Part shown: positions 12,157 to 22,900 of the stretch, in pieces
Position numbering within the stretch: the first letter of the stretch is position 1
Layout: every line of letters begins with the position of its first letter
Assembly (NCBI GenBank): GCA_047967505.1
Contig: CM106538.1
DNA length: 64,000 nt
Reading direction: 5' to 3' (one strand)
Origin: Dipteris shenzhenensis
Taxonomy: Eukaryota > Polypodiophyta > Polypodiopsida > Gleicheniales
The notes under the pieces: model-generated
Told to the model about the DNA's origin: nothing
Seen by the model: only the letters and a program-made list of their open reading frames with translations
Databases searched by the model: none
Program-made: the position numbers and the translations under genes

Positions 12157-13060
12157 TCAACCCTTCTTGGTTGAAGTCAAGTGTCTTTGACCACGGTCAA
12201 TGCTTTGACCAATTACAATAACTTTTTTAACATAACTAAAATAAATAAAAAACTCTTTAACTATGGTAAAATAAAAGGTCTGTGGATGATCAGACGACAT
12301 GTCTTTATCCATCCACTTCGCATTCATTACTGAATAATTTTTGAAGTTGACAAGGTATCTATAAAATACCTTGTCTTGAGGTCCTTTGCATGCTGTATGA
12401 TACACAATCTATTCTGGTTGAAGGAAGTCCAACTCATCCACTTTTGGTGGATCTTCCATTATAGGTTCTGTAGGCTCTGACCCTTGATATTTCTTTAGAA
12501 GACTCACATGAAAGGCATCGTGAATCTTCCAATGCTCTGGCAACTGCAATTTGTATGCCACATTGATTTCATCTGTGACCCGCCAAAAAGGGCCATGATG
12601 CTTGGTGGATAGCTTAGTATTTGCCCTTAAGCTTGCAGAGCTTGACTTCCTCAAATCTTAAAAGTACCCAATCCCATCTCTTGATGTCTAGTTGTCTTCT
12701 ATGCTTATTTGCAGCTTTCTTTTGTTTCTTCTAAGATCTCTCAATTGTTGTCCGCACTTTTGGCTGAATGTTGTTTGGAGATCTTTGACATACGGATCAA
12801 TGGCAAATATCTTATCTTTGGTCCTCAAGATCACTGATAGAATCACCTTTCCATATATGACCTCAAACATGGCTTTACGTGTGGAGGTATGAACTGTATT
12901 CTTTGTATGCAAATTCCACGACCGAAAGGTACTTTTCCTAATCTGATTTTTGGTCAGCCACATAGCATTTCAAAAGGTCTAGCACAGTCAAATTTGCTAC
13001 TTCACTTTGACTATCTGTCTAGGGATGGTGTGAAATAAGGCAGTCTCCGGCTTTCATAAG
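12157..13060 (-). pseudogene. gypsy integrase C-terminal half + chromodomain relic
   Basis: It begins abruptly with the SHHPxTDxQSEVAN motif, which includes the third catalytic residue region of integrase (about 13040-13000), then LLKCYV. Next comes the integrase C-terminal region (KAMFEVIYG, 12880; GPFWRVTDEINVAYKLQLP, 12590-12540; HDAFHVSLLKKYQG, 12515-12475). A chromodomain-like segment YRYLVNFKNYSVMNAKW lies at 12360-12310. A stop lies between the last two blocks at 12406-12408. Both N-terminal catalytic Asp residues are missing because of the internal deletion. Confidence 0.8.
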
Positions 13061-13119
13061 CCCACTACATGGGCCATTCTGATGAAGTGCAGCCCCCACA
13101 TTCTCTGCAACAAGAATCA

Positions 13120-14024
13120 CAATCCACATGAAAAGGCTTGTATAAATCAGGGACTACAAGAATTGGTTATGTAGTCAGCTTGCTTTTGAGTATATTAAAT
13201 GATGTCTTTTGTGGCTCATACCATTTGAAGGTTGCATTATTTTTTGTCAAGTCATGAAGGGGAGTAGCCATGTCGGCAAAATGCCTGATAAACCTTCTGT
13301 AGTACGAGAAAAGACCTAGAAAGTTGTGTACTTCATGGACACTTTTCAACTCAGGCTGTTTCTAAATGGCTTGAATCTTAGTAGGATCCATTTGTGTTTC
13401 ATTCTTGGAAATGAGGTGCCCCAGATAATGGATCTCTTCAAAAAAAAAAAAACACTCTTGCTATTGGCACAGAGCTGATGATTACGAAGCCCTTGAAAGA
13501 CATTAGCAAGGTGCTCTATGTGCTCTTCTTTGGACTTTGAAAAGGCAATGATGTCATCAAAGAAGGTGCTAGTGAAATGCGTATGATCCATCATTTGATT
13601 AAAGGTAGCAAAGGCATTTATCAATCCAAACGGCATTACTAAATATCCATACAGAGGAAAGGTAGTGTAGAATTCTGTCTAGTGCACATCCTATGGTTGT
13701 ATGCGGAATTGGTGATAACCACTTATCAGATCTATCTTGCTAAATACATTACATCGAAGCCCACACCGAAGCCCATTGAGCTAATCCAGCACATCAACTA
13801 TGTGTGGAATGGGAATCTATTCTTAATAGTCATTTGTTTAGTGTGCAATAATCAATGCACATATAGAAGGAACTATCCTTTTTCTGCATTAGAAGTATAT
13901 GGGAACAAAAAGAAGAGAAGTTGGGTTGAATTAATGGTGGCTCACTGCCAGAAATAAGCAACATCTGATGATCCTCTAGTCTCTCAGGGGGTAGTGCCGC
14001 CCTTGGCAAGGCATCTGAAAACAA
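13120..14024 (-). pseudogene. gypsy reverse transcriptase / RNase H start, relic
   Basis: RT pieces in order: ILLMQKKDSSFYMCIDYCTLNK (13890-13830); MPFGLINAFATFNQMM (13636-13590, canonical MPFGLxNAPATFQ); TFFDDIIAFSKS (13570-13530, DD retained). The connection follows (FLGLFSYYRRFIRHFADMATPLHDLTK, about 13325-13240). The RNase H opening PILVVPDLYKPFHVDCD then runs into a frameshift and ALHQNG near 13080. The remainder of RNase H is deleted. Frame breaks lie near 13830, 13636 and 13349. Confidence 0.82.
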
Positions 14025-14034
14025 TATTTAAAAC

Positions 14035-14530
14035 TTAAAAGAAACTGAAAATTTTCTTTATCAGCATCATTATTTCAACATGCACTTTCAAAATCGTTTC
14101 TTTAATGAAAACCATATACACTGAAACAACAGATTTCATTACTTTACTAGCAAACAGGGATAGTATCTCCTCTTTTCCTGGCAACGATTTGTTGCACGGA
14201 AGAGACACCTTCACACCCCTATGGTGAAACCAAGGCATCCCAAGAACTATATCATGTTTCTTGAGATGGGAAATGAAGAAGCCTTCCTAAGCCACATAAC
14301 TCTATATATGCACACAAAGTTTTCCAGTCAAGGGAGTAATAGGCATAGGGTCCCTGTGAAATATTTGATTGGCATCTAGGAGGCTCACCCAACTCTTCAG
14401 TTTTGATACCTTGTCTAAGAGGTAAGTCCTCCGATATAAAATTATATGTTGCCCCTGGGTTAAAAAAATGAGTGCTTGCTGGTCTCTGATCTTTCCCTAT
14501 GCAAGGCATACTCTCTCGCCTCAGGGTCAC
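14035..14530 (-). pseudogene. gypsy aspartic protease relic, active site lost
   Basis: Retropepsin-like segment of the gypsy polyprotein. The active-site loop reads FFNPGATYNFIS (about 14466-14430), where family members have F-D-S-G-A-T. The catalytic Asp is Asn and the next residue is Pro, so it cannot be active. The downstream LGMPW-FHH motif (about 14238) marks the usual end of the protease (canonically LGMDWL). A stop and a frame change separate the two parts at about 14245. Confidence 0.75.
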
Positions 14531-14794
14531 TAACTCATTCCAATATATCTGGGACTCCTCCCGCCCCTAGCCTCGGTGATCCTTCTGACTTCTTTTGCTC
14601 CCTTGAGAACGAAGGCCTCTCAGGACACTAGGCAACCACATGTCCATCGTTTCCAAATTGGAAACACTCTCTCTCTTTACGAAAAATAGAAATATACTCA
14701 GGGGTAAACTGGGACTTGCCCTTGTAAGCTCTTGGCATCTAAGTGCCCCTCGACTTCTGAGTCAGAATCGGGGCTAAATCCTTAAGAGACAACT

Positions 14795-15273
14795 CAGATC
14801 AGAGTACAACCAAGTCCCTTTTTGAGGATATTATTTGCAGATATGGATGTCCAATTGAATTTGTCAATGATCAGGAAACTCATTACTGACAAGGGAGTTT
14901 ATCGTCGTACACTGGGTTGCTACAACTTACTATCCACGGTGTAATGGGCAAGTCAACCAATAAAACTTTCAAATTAGTGCTCACTAATACATTGATACAC
15001 ATTGATAGGATTGTGATACAAAGCTTTCTATTGCATTACGGGCATACTTAACAATTTATAAACTCACTTTAAACTTGACTCCATTCCTGATGTCTTTTGG
15101 ATTAGAAGCTATCGTTCTTGTTAAGTCTATTGTTCCGAGTTTGAGATTTGTAGTTGATCATTACCTTGGCGAGTCGGAAGCAATCAAGAGATGTTTGTAG
15201 CAGCTAGTCGAGTTGGATGAGTTGTGCATTCGAGCTGCATGGTCGCAACAACTAATACAAAGAAGGAGAAAAT
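14795..15273 (+). pseudogene. Ty3/gypsy integrase (non-chromovirus type), 5' part, split by insertion
   Basis: Plus-strand integrase core: LFEDIICRYGCPIEFVNDQ (catalytic Asp region at about 14820-14870; canonical xSDxG), then a TYYP-x-CNGQ-like stretch and STNKTFKLVLT (14955-14985). Decayed sequence follows, then LVELDELxIRAAW (15200-15245). The style resembles Tat/Athila-type plant gypsy integrases. The sequence breaks off at AAAAT (15269-15273), the target duplication of the gag-only element, and resumes at 19554. Confidence 0.78.
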
Positions 15274-16363
15274 TGTTGGAGAGGTCACCGCCCCATCTGT
15301 AAGCCCCCATATGAGGAGAGCATGGGGGGGGTGAACCTAAGCACAAAAGCGTGGCACCCAGGTGCTAGTGAAGGGACTGGCAGAGGCAGCTCAAGGCGTC
15401 TTCATGGCAGGATGCAGTCACGGAAGAAGCGACCTGGATGGCAAGGGTTGCAGGCAGGATCTCGACCTGCAGCAAGCCCTGAACGAGGCGCATTGACAGC
15501 AGCAGGAACAGCAGTACTTTGGGGCCTGGAAACAAACCTGGCAGGCCAGCACAGCAAGCTGGAACAGGCCTCACATGGAGGCAGACAGTGGCGCAGGGTC
15601 ACGCAGCAAAGAGGGGGATCAGAGGCTGGACTGGACCCTATGTTTATAGGGCATCTGCCCTTGAAAGGTGGGCCAAGGGCCCTTGTATTGAGAGCCCCAA
15701 AAGGGCAGCCCACAGTCCCATAAATAGGGAGCTGTGGTTCGGTTTTGGTCGGCCAGGGGCAGGTGGCTGAACCGACCAGCAGTCGGCCCTTTCTAGGGCT
15801 GCTGGGTCGGTTGGCTGGCCAGGCCCTTGAGGGCTATATAAGGAGGACATTCAGGCCTCATTTCACATCACTTGCAGCAGCAGATCCAGAGCAGAAAGGA
15901 GCAGCAGGTAGCCACCCTCTGGACCTACATTCAGGAGGATAGAGAGGTGCTAGCAGGGCTGCAGACTTAGCCAGGAGGCTGCCCACCTAGGCTGGTTTCC
16001 AGACAGCAAGGTGGAGTGGATCATTCTAGACAGAAAGTTTACTTACGCTCGAGGTGGAGCACGCGGACTCTAGTCTAGAGATAGCCAGCAGATAGGAGAA
16101 GGACTTTGTGGTAAGATCAGAGGACCACACCATTGGTGGGACTGTGGATCTGTCTCTCTTGTATTGTGTCCATAGTTGTGGATGGAAATATATTATTTGG
16201 TGGTTTCTCTATCTAGTTTGGTTCATTGTCTATTGATGAGTCTGCACACCTATTGAATGCACGTAAGTAAAGAAGTTTGTGATTCCACACCCACACCGCA
16301 CACTGTGTGAGCTCCTGGGCATTATTTCCGCTGCGTGTACCCTCTGTTGGGTCATTTCTAACA
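15274..16363 (+). repeat. 5' LTR of gag-only element
   Basis: A 1,090-bp LTR with TG...CA ends. A TATA motif (TATATAAG at 15835-15842) sits in a likely U3 promoter. The U3 also carries alternating CGGTTGGCTGGCCAGG-like and GGTCGGCCAG stretches that can pair. Confidence 0.95.
15835..15842 (+). promoter_or_regulatory. TATA box in LTR of gag-only element
   Basis: TATATAAG in a GC-rich U3 context, repeated at 19025-19032 in the other LTR. It is the likely core promoter for the element's transcript. Confidence 0.65.
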
Positions 16364-16376
16364 TGGTATCAGAGCC
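16364..16376 (+). other. Primer-binding site (initiator tRNA-Met)
   Basis: TGGTATCAGAGCC begins at the base following the LTR and is the standard complement of the plant initiator-Met tRNA 3' end. Confidence 0.95.
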
Positions 16377-16588
16377 CAAGTAGGAGGCTCACAGGTGTGG
16401 GAGCCTGAAGGCAGGGACCTTGCTGAAGGACGACCCTGATTTAGAAGCTCTAGGGAATCGACTTCCACGACTGGAGGATTGTGCCCTTGCAAGAAGGAGG
16501 GTGACTCAGGTTCAGTCAGGTGCGTTCAGAGTTCTGGTTTACTGAATTTGAGTTTGGTTGACTTTGCTGTGTGGTATATACAGCAGAG

Positions 16589-17755
16589 ATGTCACCATCT
16601 ACAGCCTCTTCAGCCCCTGCTATCCCTTCCTCCTCCTCCAGTTTTCTCTCTTTCACTATCCGTTACTTTGGAGAGTCTGGGAACCTGGACGGGACTAATT
16701 ACCCGATCTGGAAAGTGAAGATCCGGAGTCATTTAGTGGCTCGGAAGTTGTGGAAGCTGACCACGGGAGAGGAGTCGAAGTCGAAAGACTTAGTGGACAG
16801 TAAAGGGAAGGTACTCATGGCAGTAGACAGAGAGGAGCTTGAAGCTTGGGAAGAAAGAGATGCCCATGCCTTGGCAATAATCATAGGGACTACGGCGGAC
16901 TCTGTTCTTCCGCATATCCAGTTGGCCGAGACGTCAGTAGAGGCGTGGGCCACCCTGAAGGATCTGTACGAGACAGATAATACCTCCCGGATCGTGCTTC
17001 TTCAGCATCATCTTTACAATCTTGATATGGAAGAAGGCGATACGGTACATAGCCATTTGACGAAGGTCAAGGTGGTGTGGGATCAGTTGGCAGCAATTGG
17101 TCAGAAGACAGACTCATGCCATCTGGCCTTGATGGTACCGAGGAGACCGCCTCGGAGTTTCAAGAGCTTTGTTACGGCTGTGACAGCAGGACAGAGGACC
17201 AAACCTCTGACATTTGAGGAGTTGTGTCCCTTACTGCTACAGGAGGAAGCTCGGGAGAAGCTCTACAACGAGGACAAAGATGACAAGGCGATGCTGGTGA
17301 AGGATTCCGCTGGTAAAGGAAAGGGCAAGCCTAACAGTGGCAAGTCCAATAAAGATGACTCTGACGATGAGGGGACTTCGAAGAGGAAGCACAAGAAGTG
17401 TTTCTGTTGTGATACGCCCGGACATTTTGCAAAGGACTGCAGAAAGAAAAAGGCGGATTTGAAAAACAAACAGAAGTCTGACTCAGATTCAGAGGGAAAG
17501 GCCAAAGCTAATGTGGTAATCGAAGAATTGTTCCTGGTGATATCCCCGAGTGTTACCGAGGTCAGGTATGTTGATCCAGAAATCACAGTAAAGATGTCTG
17601 ACATAGAGATGTGGGTCGACGAGGAGTCCGATACCTTTGTAAAGGTGAAGGACAATATGGAGCGCTTGGTACCTTCCAGGTGTGTAGCTGTTGTCACTGA
17701 CACGAGGGTGGATTCCATGGAAAGCCCTAGGGTCTCATGGTCAGATGGATGCTAG
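16589..17755 (+). CDS. gag: Copia-type Gag (capsid + CCHC nucleocapsid), intact
   Basis: A 388-residue Gag that would form the cytoplasmic particle packaging element RNA. The ATG at 16589 begins MSPSTASSAP. It opens with a Ser-rich leader, then the copia Gag N-terminus (FGESGNLDGTNYPIWKVKI, about residues 27-45). The UBN2-type capsid region follows (LAETSVEAWATLKDLY and HHLYNLDMEEGDTVHSHL). A Lys/Asp/Ser-rich linker precedes one zinc knuckle CFCCDTPGHFAKDC (residues 271-284, near 17399). The last 90 or so residues begin with ANVVIEELFLV, as in copia polyproteins just before protease, but then diverge without a DSG motif and end at a stop. The frame is uninterrupted, unlike most other transposon genes here. 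Full-length copia polyproteins exceed 1,200 residues, so this is a gag fused to a short unrelated tail. Confidence 0.9.
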   Translation: MSPSTASSAPAIPSSSSSFLSFTIRYFGESGNLDGTNYPIWKVKIRSHLVARKLWKLTTGEESKSKDLVDSKGKVLMAVDREELEAWEERDAHALAIIIGTTADSVLPHIQLAETSVEAWATLKDLYETDNTSRIVLLQHHLYNLDMEEGDTVHSHLTKVKVVWDQLAAIGQKTDSCHLALMVPRRPPRSFKSFVTAVTAGQRTKPLTFEELCPLLLQEEAREKLYNEDKDDKAMLVKDSAGKGKGKPNSGKSNKDDSDDEGTSKRKHKKCFCCDTPGHFAKDCRKKKADLKNKQKSDSDSEGKAKANVVIEELFLVISPSVTEVRYVDPEITVKMSDIEMWVDEESDTFVKVKDNMERLVPSRCVAVVTDTRVDSMESPRVSWSDGC

Positions 17756-18455
17756 ACTTCAGAAGGGGACAATACAGGATTACACAGGATCTTGGCGGGT
17801 GCCTCATTGAGGTATAGGGTTTGCTTTCAGAGCGAACATTCAGGTAGTACAACAGTTTGGTATGTATTTGATATTTTGCATTTGAGCCTTTATAGCATGC
17901 TGTGGAGAGATTCTGCTCTTCATTTGTCTCAGGTGATAAGAGATTAGAAGGAATTGGCCTTCTTCGAAGGCAGAAGGGGAAGTATTAGTGCTTCTTTAAA
18001 TCTCGGATGCAGATTGCTAGAAGGTGGTGGACAAAGAGTACTGAAGCCAGAACAGTACCTACTTAAGAACTCAACGAGAGTTCATGGTCCAGGTTATCTG
18101 GAAATATTCATTGGTTACAGACCTTGCCAAAGGAAGGACGGGTTGAAACAGACCCTCAGAGCATGGTGCCTGGAAGACTCCAGGTTGTTCACTCATTATG
18201 AGGGGGACGACTGGAAGATCGTGACGGCTGGATTGCTCAGTTCAGAGGCGGGAATGTGACTGAAGGAGGTGCTACCAGAGATGGACCTGTGTACCAGGAT
18301 GGTGTGCGGATGCAGAACCGGACCTGGTGGAGCAGGAGCCACTGGATGAAAAGCCAGGAAAAGATTTCGACACCGAAAGGTTCCAGAGGACTACGACCAG
18401 GGAGTTACTGGAGCATCTTCATCGACGTGTTGGCATTGGGCTGAGATGTGTCGGT
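17756..18455 (+). other. Non-coding internal tail of gag-only element
   Basis: About 700 bp between the gag stop and the polypurine tract. No pol domain is recognisable. It holds only short open frames without motifs, the longest 17954-18259. It may contain packaging or dimerisation signals or scrambled pol remnants. Confidence 0.6.
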
Positions 18456-18464
18456 GAGAGGGGG
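18456..18464 (+). other. Polypurine tract
   Basis: GAGAGGGGG lies immediately before the 3' LTR, as needed to prime plus-strand DNA synthesis. Confidence 0.85.
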
Positions 18465-19553
18465 TGTTGGAGAGGTAACCGCCCCATCTGTAAGCCCCCA
18501 TATGAGGAGAGCATGGGGGGGTGAACCTAAGCACAAAAGCGTGGCACCCAGGTGCTAGTGAAGGGACTGGCAGAGGCAGCTCAAGGCGTCTTCATGGCAG
18601 GATACAGTCACGGAAGAAGCGACCTGGATGGCAAGGGTTGCAGGCAGGATCTTGACCTGCAGCAAGCCCTGAACAAGGCGCATTGACAGCAGCAGGAACA
18701 GCAGTACTTTGGGGCCTGGAAACAAACCTAGCAGGTCAGCACAGCAGGCTGGAACAGGCCTCACATGGAGGCAGACAGTGGCGCAGGGTCACGCAGTAAA
18801 GAGGGGGATCAGAGGCTGGACTGGACCCTATATTTATAGGGCATCTGCCCTTGAAAGGTGGGCCAAGGGCCCTTGTATTGAGAGCCCCAAAAGGGCAGCC
18901 CACAGTCCCATAAATAGGGAGCTGTGGGTCGGTTTTGGTCGGCCAGGGGCAGGTGGCTGAACCGACCAGCAGTCGGCCCTTTCTAGGGCTGCTGGGTCGG
19001 TTGGCTGGCCAGGCCCTTGAGGGCTATATAAGGAGGACATTCAGGCCTCATTTCACATCACTTGCAGCAGCAGATCCAGAGCAGAAAGGAGCAGCAGGTA
19101 GCCACCCTCTGGACCTACATTCAGGAGGATAGAGAGGTGCTAGCAGGGCTGCAGACTTAGCCAGGAGGCTGCCCACCTAGGCTGGTTTCCAGACAGCAAG
19201 GTGGAGTGGATCATTCTAGACAGAAAGTTTACTTACGCTCGAGGTGGAGCACGCGGACTCTAGTCTAGAGATAGCCAGCAGATAGGAGAAGGACTTTGTG
19301 GTAAGATCAGAGGACCACACCATTGGTGGGACTGTGGATCTGTCTCTCTTGTATTGTGTCCATAGTTGTGGATGGAAATATATTATTTGGTGGTTTCTCT
19401 ATCTAGTTTGGTTCATTGTCTATTGATGAGTCTGCACACCTATTGAATGCACATAAGTAAAGAAGTTTGTGATTCCACACCCACACCGCACACTGTGTGA
19501 GCTCCTGGGCATTATTTCCGCTGCGTGTACCCTCTGTTGGGTCATTTCTAACA
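18465..19553 (+). repeat. 3' LTR of gag-only element
   Basis: 1,089 bp, about 99% identical by eye to the 5' LTR, with one single-base G-run indel. The same TATA motif lies at 19025-19032. Confidence 0.95.
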
Positions 19554-19800
19554 AAAATCTTGTCATGACCTACATATTATTTAGAAGAATCTGAAGAAGG
19601 GAATGTTGGTATTGCTATAAGGTTGGACTTTTGAAGACAAATCTCAAACTCACATGGAGTGGACCATAGGTTGATTGAGGTGCATAGCAATGGTATAGTT
19701 CAATTGGTTGACTCGCAAGGTCAAGTGATTCCTGAGTTGATTAATGGAAGCCGAGTCAAGCTATACCAGGCTATCATAGTGAGTTTAATACAGTGTGCAA
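19554..19800 (+). pseudogene. Continuation of the split gypsy integrase
   Basis: The sequence resumes after the second AAAAT copy and carries the integrase C-terminal motif VHSNGIVQLVDSQGQVIPELINGS (about 19680-19752) ending in RVKLYQA. This normally follows the 'RWLGPY' block of Tat/Athila-type polyproteins. Together with 14795-15273 it forms one element older than the insertion. Confidence 0.78.
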
Positions 19801-20599
19801 TCCACAAGTTCTTAAGAAGGTGCCACATGGCAAAGAATCTTTTTATCGTGCCTCCACTAAGGATAATCATGATAGTAATAGCAAGTTTCTTTTGATCGAG
19901 GTGTCTTTCACGGTGCATCTTCTTGAATGAGCTGTTATTGCATGTACAAGAGAGGGGCACTTTGACTTCATACTTCATGTTGGAAAATTTTATCACTTGA
20001 TCTCTTTGCTTTTTTCCATCCGCCTACACCCTTCCTTATTCGCTGCATTCTACTACTTGCAATCACTCCTTTCTTTGCTTCCAATATGGCTTCGACTCGC
20101 CCTAGACATGGAGAGAAACTGGCCAAATGAGCTATCCTTTGCAGCTTATTGATCCTCACACGATCGAGCAACCTCCCACCGCAGTGAAAAGAACTATTTT
20201 GCATTCCTGAGGTTCTCTTTAGTGTACTTCATGGTTCTCACTATTGAATCTAGGCAAGTATGTTTGGATAAGTGGTTAACCATTCACAAAAAACTGTCAA
20301 CTTGCACCAATGCCAATAGGGTCATCAAAGCACACTCTAGTGTCGAGTCCAATGCACTATGACAGGATTTTTGAAGTGAAGAACTTTCATCAATCACAAG
20401 GCTATCTGATTATTAGGCTCTCACTGCAAAGATGCAACCCTTCTCAAAGAAAGGAACCTTCTATTAATGCTTGAAAGACTTCAAACAACATAGCAGCTCT
20501 GAAGGTGCTGAGTATGGAAAAAACCAAAAAAGGTTGAAAGAAAAGATCGGCTTGTTCCTGAGAAACCCAGCTCATTGCTTAAGGGATCTCTGGTACTGG
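19801..20599. other. No recognisable gene
   Basis: Possibly the eroded 3' end of the split gypsy element. No LTR boundary, polypurine tract or host gene was identified. Confidence 0.45.
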
Positions 20600-21440
20600 G
20601 GCTAACATCCAGGTGGAGGGACTATACAACCAACAAATCCCTTGTAGAGTGAAGATGTAGAAAACTCTTGTAGGCCAAGCCTTGCAGAATCGAGCACGTG
20701 TCTTGATAGTCACCCTAGAGCCAGGGGTCCCACGCTCCCAGGTGGAGCGTAGGGTATAGATGATATCCTGCCAGATGGTGACCAAGGTAGCCGAGGGTGG
20801 AATTGGATGCAGTTTCGAACATATTTTGACATCAACTTTAAGCTTAGGCCGAAAGAAGGTTCTTTTGATTAGATCCAAAGTTTATTGTACCCCAGACAGG
20901 ATGATCGGCACTAGGACTATCATGACATTCAAACAAGATATGATGCCTCGTATCTCTCATCCAAAGTACGCAGAGCTTACCCTTTTGGAAAAGCAAACCA
21001 ACCAAGAGGGCATTCCTAGCTTGTACTTTATCTAGACACTTTGGAAGAATTCATCTTCGGGATAAAGGCACATGAGAGAGTCATATATGTCTGAATGGGT
21101 CTCTATGAAGCAAAGTTGATTCACACTACTAATTCTACTCAAGGCATATGCTATCTTTTTTTTAGAACCCTTTCAAGAACGGATTTCGAATTCAAATTCT
21201 TGCATCAACTCTAACCAGTACACTTTCTTGCCCCTTAGGTCAAAAGAGTTGTAGAAATACTTTAGAGAAGATAAACCCCAAAAGTAAAGCCATACAAATA
21301 ATGTCTCCACTTTTTCAACACATGAATAATATCATATAGAGCTCCTTTTCATGCGTTGGCCACTTGTATTGTGGCTCGGTTAGTTTTCTACTCTCAAAAT
21401 CTACCAGTATACTAGGCTAGAACAAAAGCTCCTCTACCCA
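20600..21440 (-). pseudogene. Ty3/gypsy RNase H-integrase N-terminus relic
   Basis: Minus-strand pieces in gypsy order. RNase H: ESRKLTEPQYKWPTHEKEL (about 21415-21360), HVLKKWRHYLYGFTF (21340-21295), FDLRGKKVYWLELMQEFEFEI (21250-21180). These are followed by KIAYALSRI, the eroded 'xADALSR' end of RNase H (about 21150). The integrase zinc-binding region then shows FECHDSPSADHP and TLDLIKRTFFRPKLKVDVK (20890-20820). Several stops and frame changes are present. The remaining integrase is not recognisable below about 20800. Confidence 0.72.
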
Positions 21441-21639
21441 CACAATGAGTCTATACTTTGTGTATTTACCCTTCTCCACCCCTTTAGACAAGTTTGATAG
21501 GGGATAGTACTATCTTAGCATAATTCTAAATGTGAGTCTTGAAGTTCACAAATCATAAAAAAGATTTGATCTCAATAATTCTCAAAATTGGCCACTTAGA
21601 CACCTTTTTGACTTTTTCATAGTCTGTATAGATACTCAT

Positions 21640-22405
21640 CTTAGCATGAGTTTGGTTGATCATCCAAAGTTGGATAGACAGACTAAATGGGTCAATCAAA
21701 ATTTTGAAGACCTCCTAAGATCTTATGTCTCCCTAGGGCAATCTAATTGGGAAGACCATCTTCCTTTGCTCTAATTTGCTTACAACAATGCTAAGCATCC
21801 AACAGTCCAAAACAATCCATTCGTACTGATTCTGAATACTAGTCTAGAGCCTATTGGGTAGTTGGCTTACAAATACTCAAGGTGAGCTCAATTGGTGATT
21901 GGTTGCAACACCAACAAGATATGTTGTAGTTGGCCAAGGAAAGCATAAAAAGTGCTCAAGATAGAGTACAATTTTATTCTAATTAGAAGCACTCATCTCG
22001 AGTTTTCTCAAAAGGTTAGCATGCATTTCTTGAGGATCCCAAAGGATTCTAAAGTAATGCACACTGGCCTTGTGTACAAGGTATAAATTGCTATTGTGGT
22101 CCGTTTTTAATACTAAAAAAGATCAATGATGTGCTTACAAGCTGTAATTATTGGAAGGAGTTCAGGTTCATCCAGTCTTTTATGGCAATCGATTGAAAGA
22201 GGCTATGAGTTCAAGAGATCACTTGGTTTCTTGTAAAGATTGGAAGATTTATACACTTATGTACCCCATGATCCAAAATGTCTTCAGGATTATAGAGAAC
22301 AGTCGCTTGTTCAAGAGATACTTGGATGAGGATAACAATTGCGAACATCTTGATTCTCTTCTATACCAATTCCCAAAATTTATGTCTCATACGTTCTCTA
22401 AATAA
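21640..22405 (+). pseudogene. Ty3/gypsy integrase 3' half relic
   Basis: Plus-strand integrase from the third catalytic region onward: DHPKLDRQTKWVNQNFEDLL (canonical HPQTDGQTERVN; the catalytic Glu position reads Lys). LRSYVSLGQSNWEDHLPLL and FAYNNAKHPTVQNNPF follow at 21690-21830. Decayed linker pieces (FLRIPKDSKVMHTGL, near 22035) lead to a final open stretch EGVQVHPVFYGNRLKEAM ending at 22405. A polypurine tract and LTR start follow directly, so the 3' end of the element is preserved. It faces the minus-strand gypsy relic at 20600-21440. Confidence 0.8.
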
Positions 22406-22416
22406 GGGGGGGAGAA
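22404..22416 (+). other. Polypurine tract of gypsy relic
   Basis: A purine run (AAGGGGGGGAGAA) between the pol stop and a TG LTR start at 22417. Confidence 0.75.
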
Positions 22417-22900
22417 TGTTATGTCCACACATGGACATAATGTGGCTAGTGTTATGGAGGTAGTTTAGCCTATGGTCAAGTATCCTAACCATGGGACAAT
22501 TAGGACAAGTTGTACCTTGGTAAACTAAGGGGAGTCCTAGGCTTGAGACACCTAAGACAGCCTACATCTATATAATGAGAGCCATTGCTCGCTTGGGTCA
22601 TTCTTGGGGGTGAGGCCTCTCGAGAAAGCTAGCTACGTTGAGAGCCTCTTGTGTCTTCCTAACAACATCTTGTGGAGATGGGTCTCTTGAGAATAACTAG
22701 CTACGTTGAGAGCCTATCCAAGCATGTTTCTTCTTAACAACATCTGTGCAAATGGGGTTGCATAGTATGGGACACATAGCCTTACTTGGGATGGACTATG
22801 GTCGGAGGTTGCTTGACCTCTAGCTCAGGGGTGATCTTGAGGGATCTAGGGTTGGGTGGTGACTCACTAGCCATCACCATATGTGTCCCTATGTTTGTAT
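22417..22900 (+). repeat. 3' LTR of gypsy relic (right end unresolved)
   Basis: It begins TGTTATGTCC after the polypurine tract. A TATA motif (TATATAAT, 22569-22576) lies at a plausible U3/R position. A roughly 70-bp internal near-duplication is marked by TAGCTACGTTGAGAGCCT near 22630 and 22702. No second LTR copy was found, so the right end is uncertain. Confidence 0.55.

Larger units (their letters stand above)
12157..14680 (-). mobile_element. Ty3/gypsy retrotransposon relic, internally deleted
   Basis: Reading on the minus strand from 14680 to 12157, the order is: gag zinc knuckle (CFQFGNDGH, about 14676-14629, second Cys replaced by Phe), protease, reverse transcriptase, start of RNase H, second half of integrase, and chromodomain. 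That is the canonical gypsy order, but most of RNase H and the integrase catalytic core are missing near 13060. No LTRs were recognised at either end. All domains carry stops or frameshifts. Its 5' edge abuts a plus-strand gypsy integrase at about 14790. Confidence 0.85.
15274..19553 (+). mobile_element. Gag-only (non-autonomous) copia-type LTR retrotransposon
   Basis: A complete LTR element of 4,280 bp. It has two LTRs (TGTTGGAGAG...TCTAACA), a primer-binding site directly after the 5' LTR, one intact gag frame, a polypurine tract directly before the 3' LTR, and a perfect 5-bp target duplication AAAAT at 15269-15273 and 19554-19558. Protease, integrase, reverse transcriptase and RNase H are all absent from the 2.1-kb internal region. 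This matches the described 'TR-GAG' class, which depends on enzymes supplied by a related autonomous copia element. By eye the LTRs differ at about a dozen positions in 1,090, so the insertion is relatively recent. It lies inside an older gypsy integrase. Confidence 0.95.

Noticed and set aside
15365-15850. Overlapping open frames inside the gag-only LTR (both strands, up to 133 codons)
   Set aside because: They recur in the second LTR with frame-breaking differences and have no motif; GC-rich LTR sequence leaves few stops by chance.
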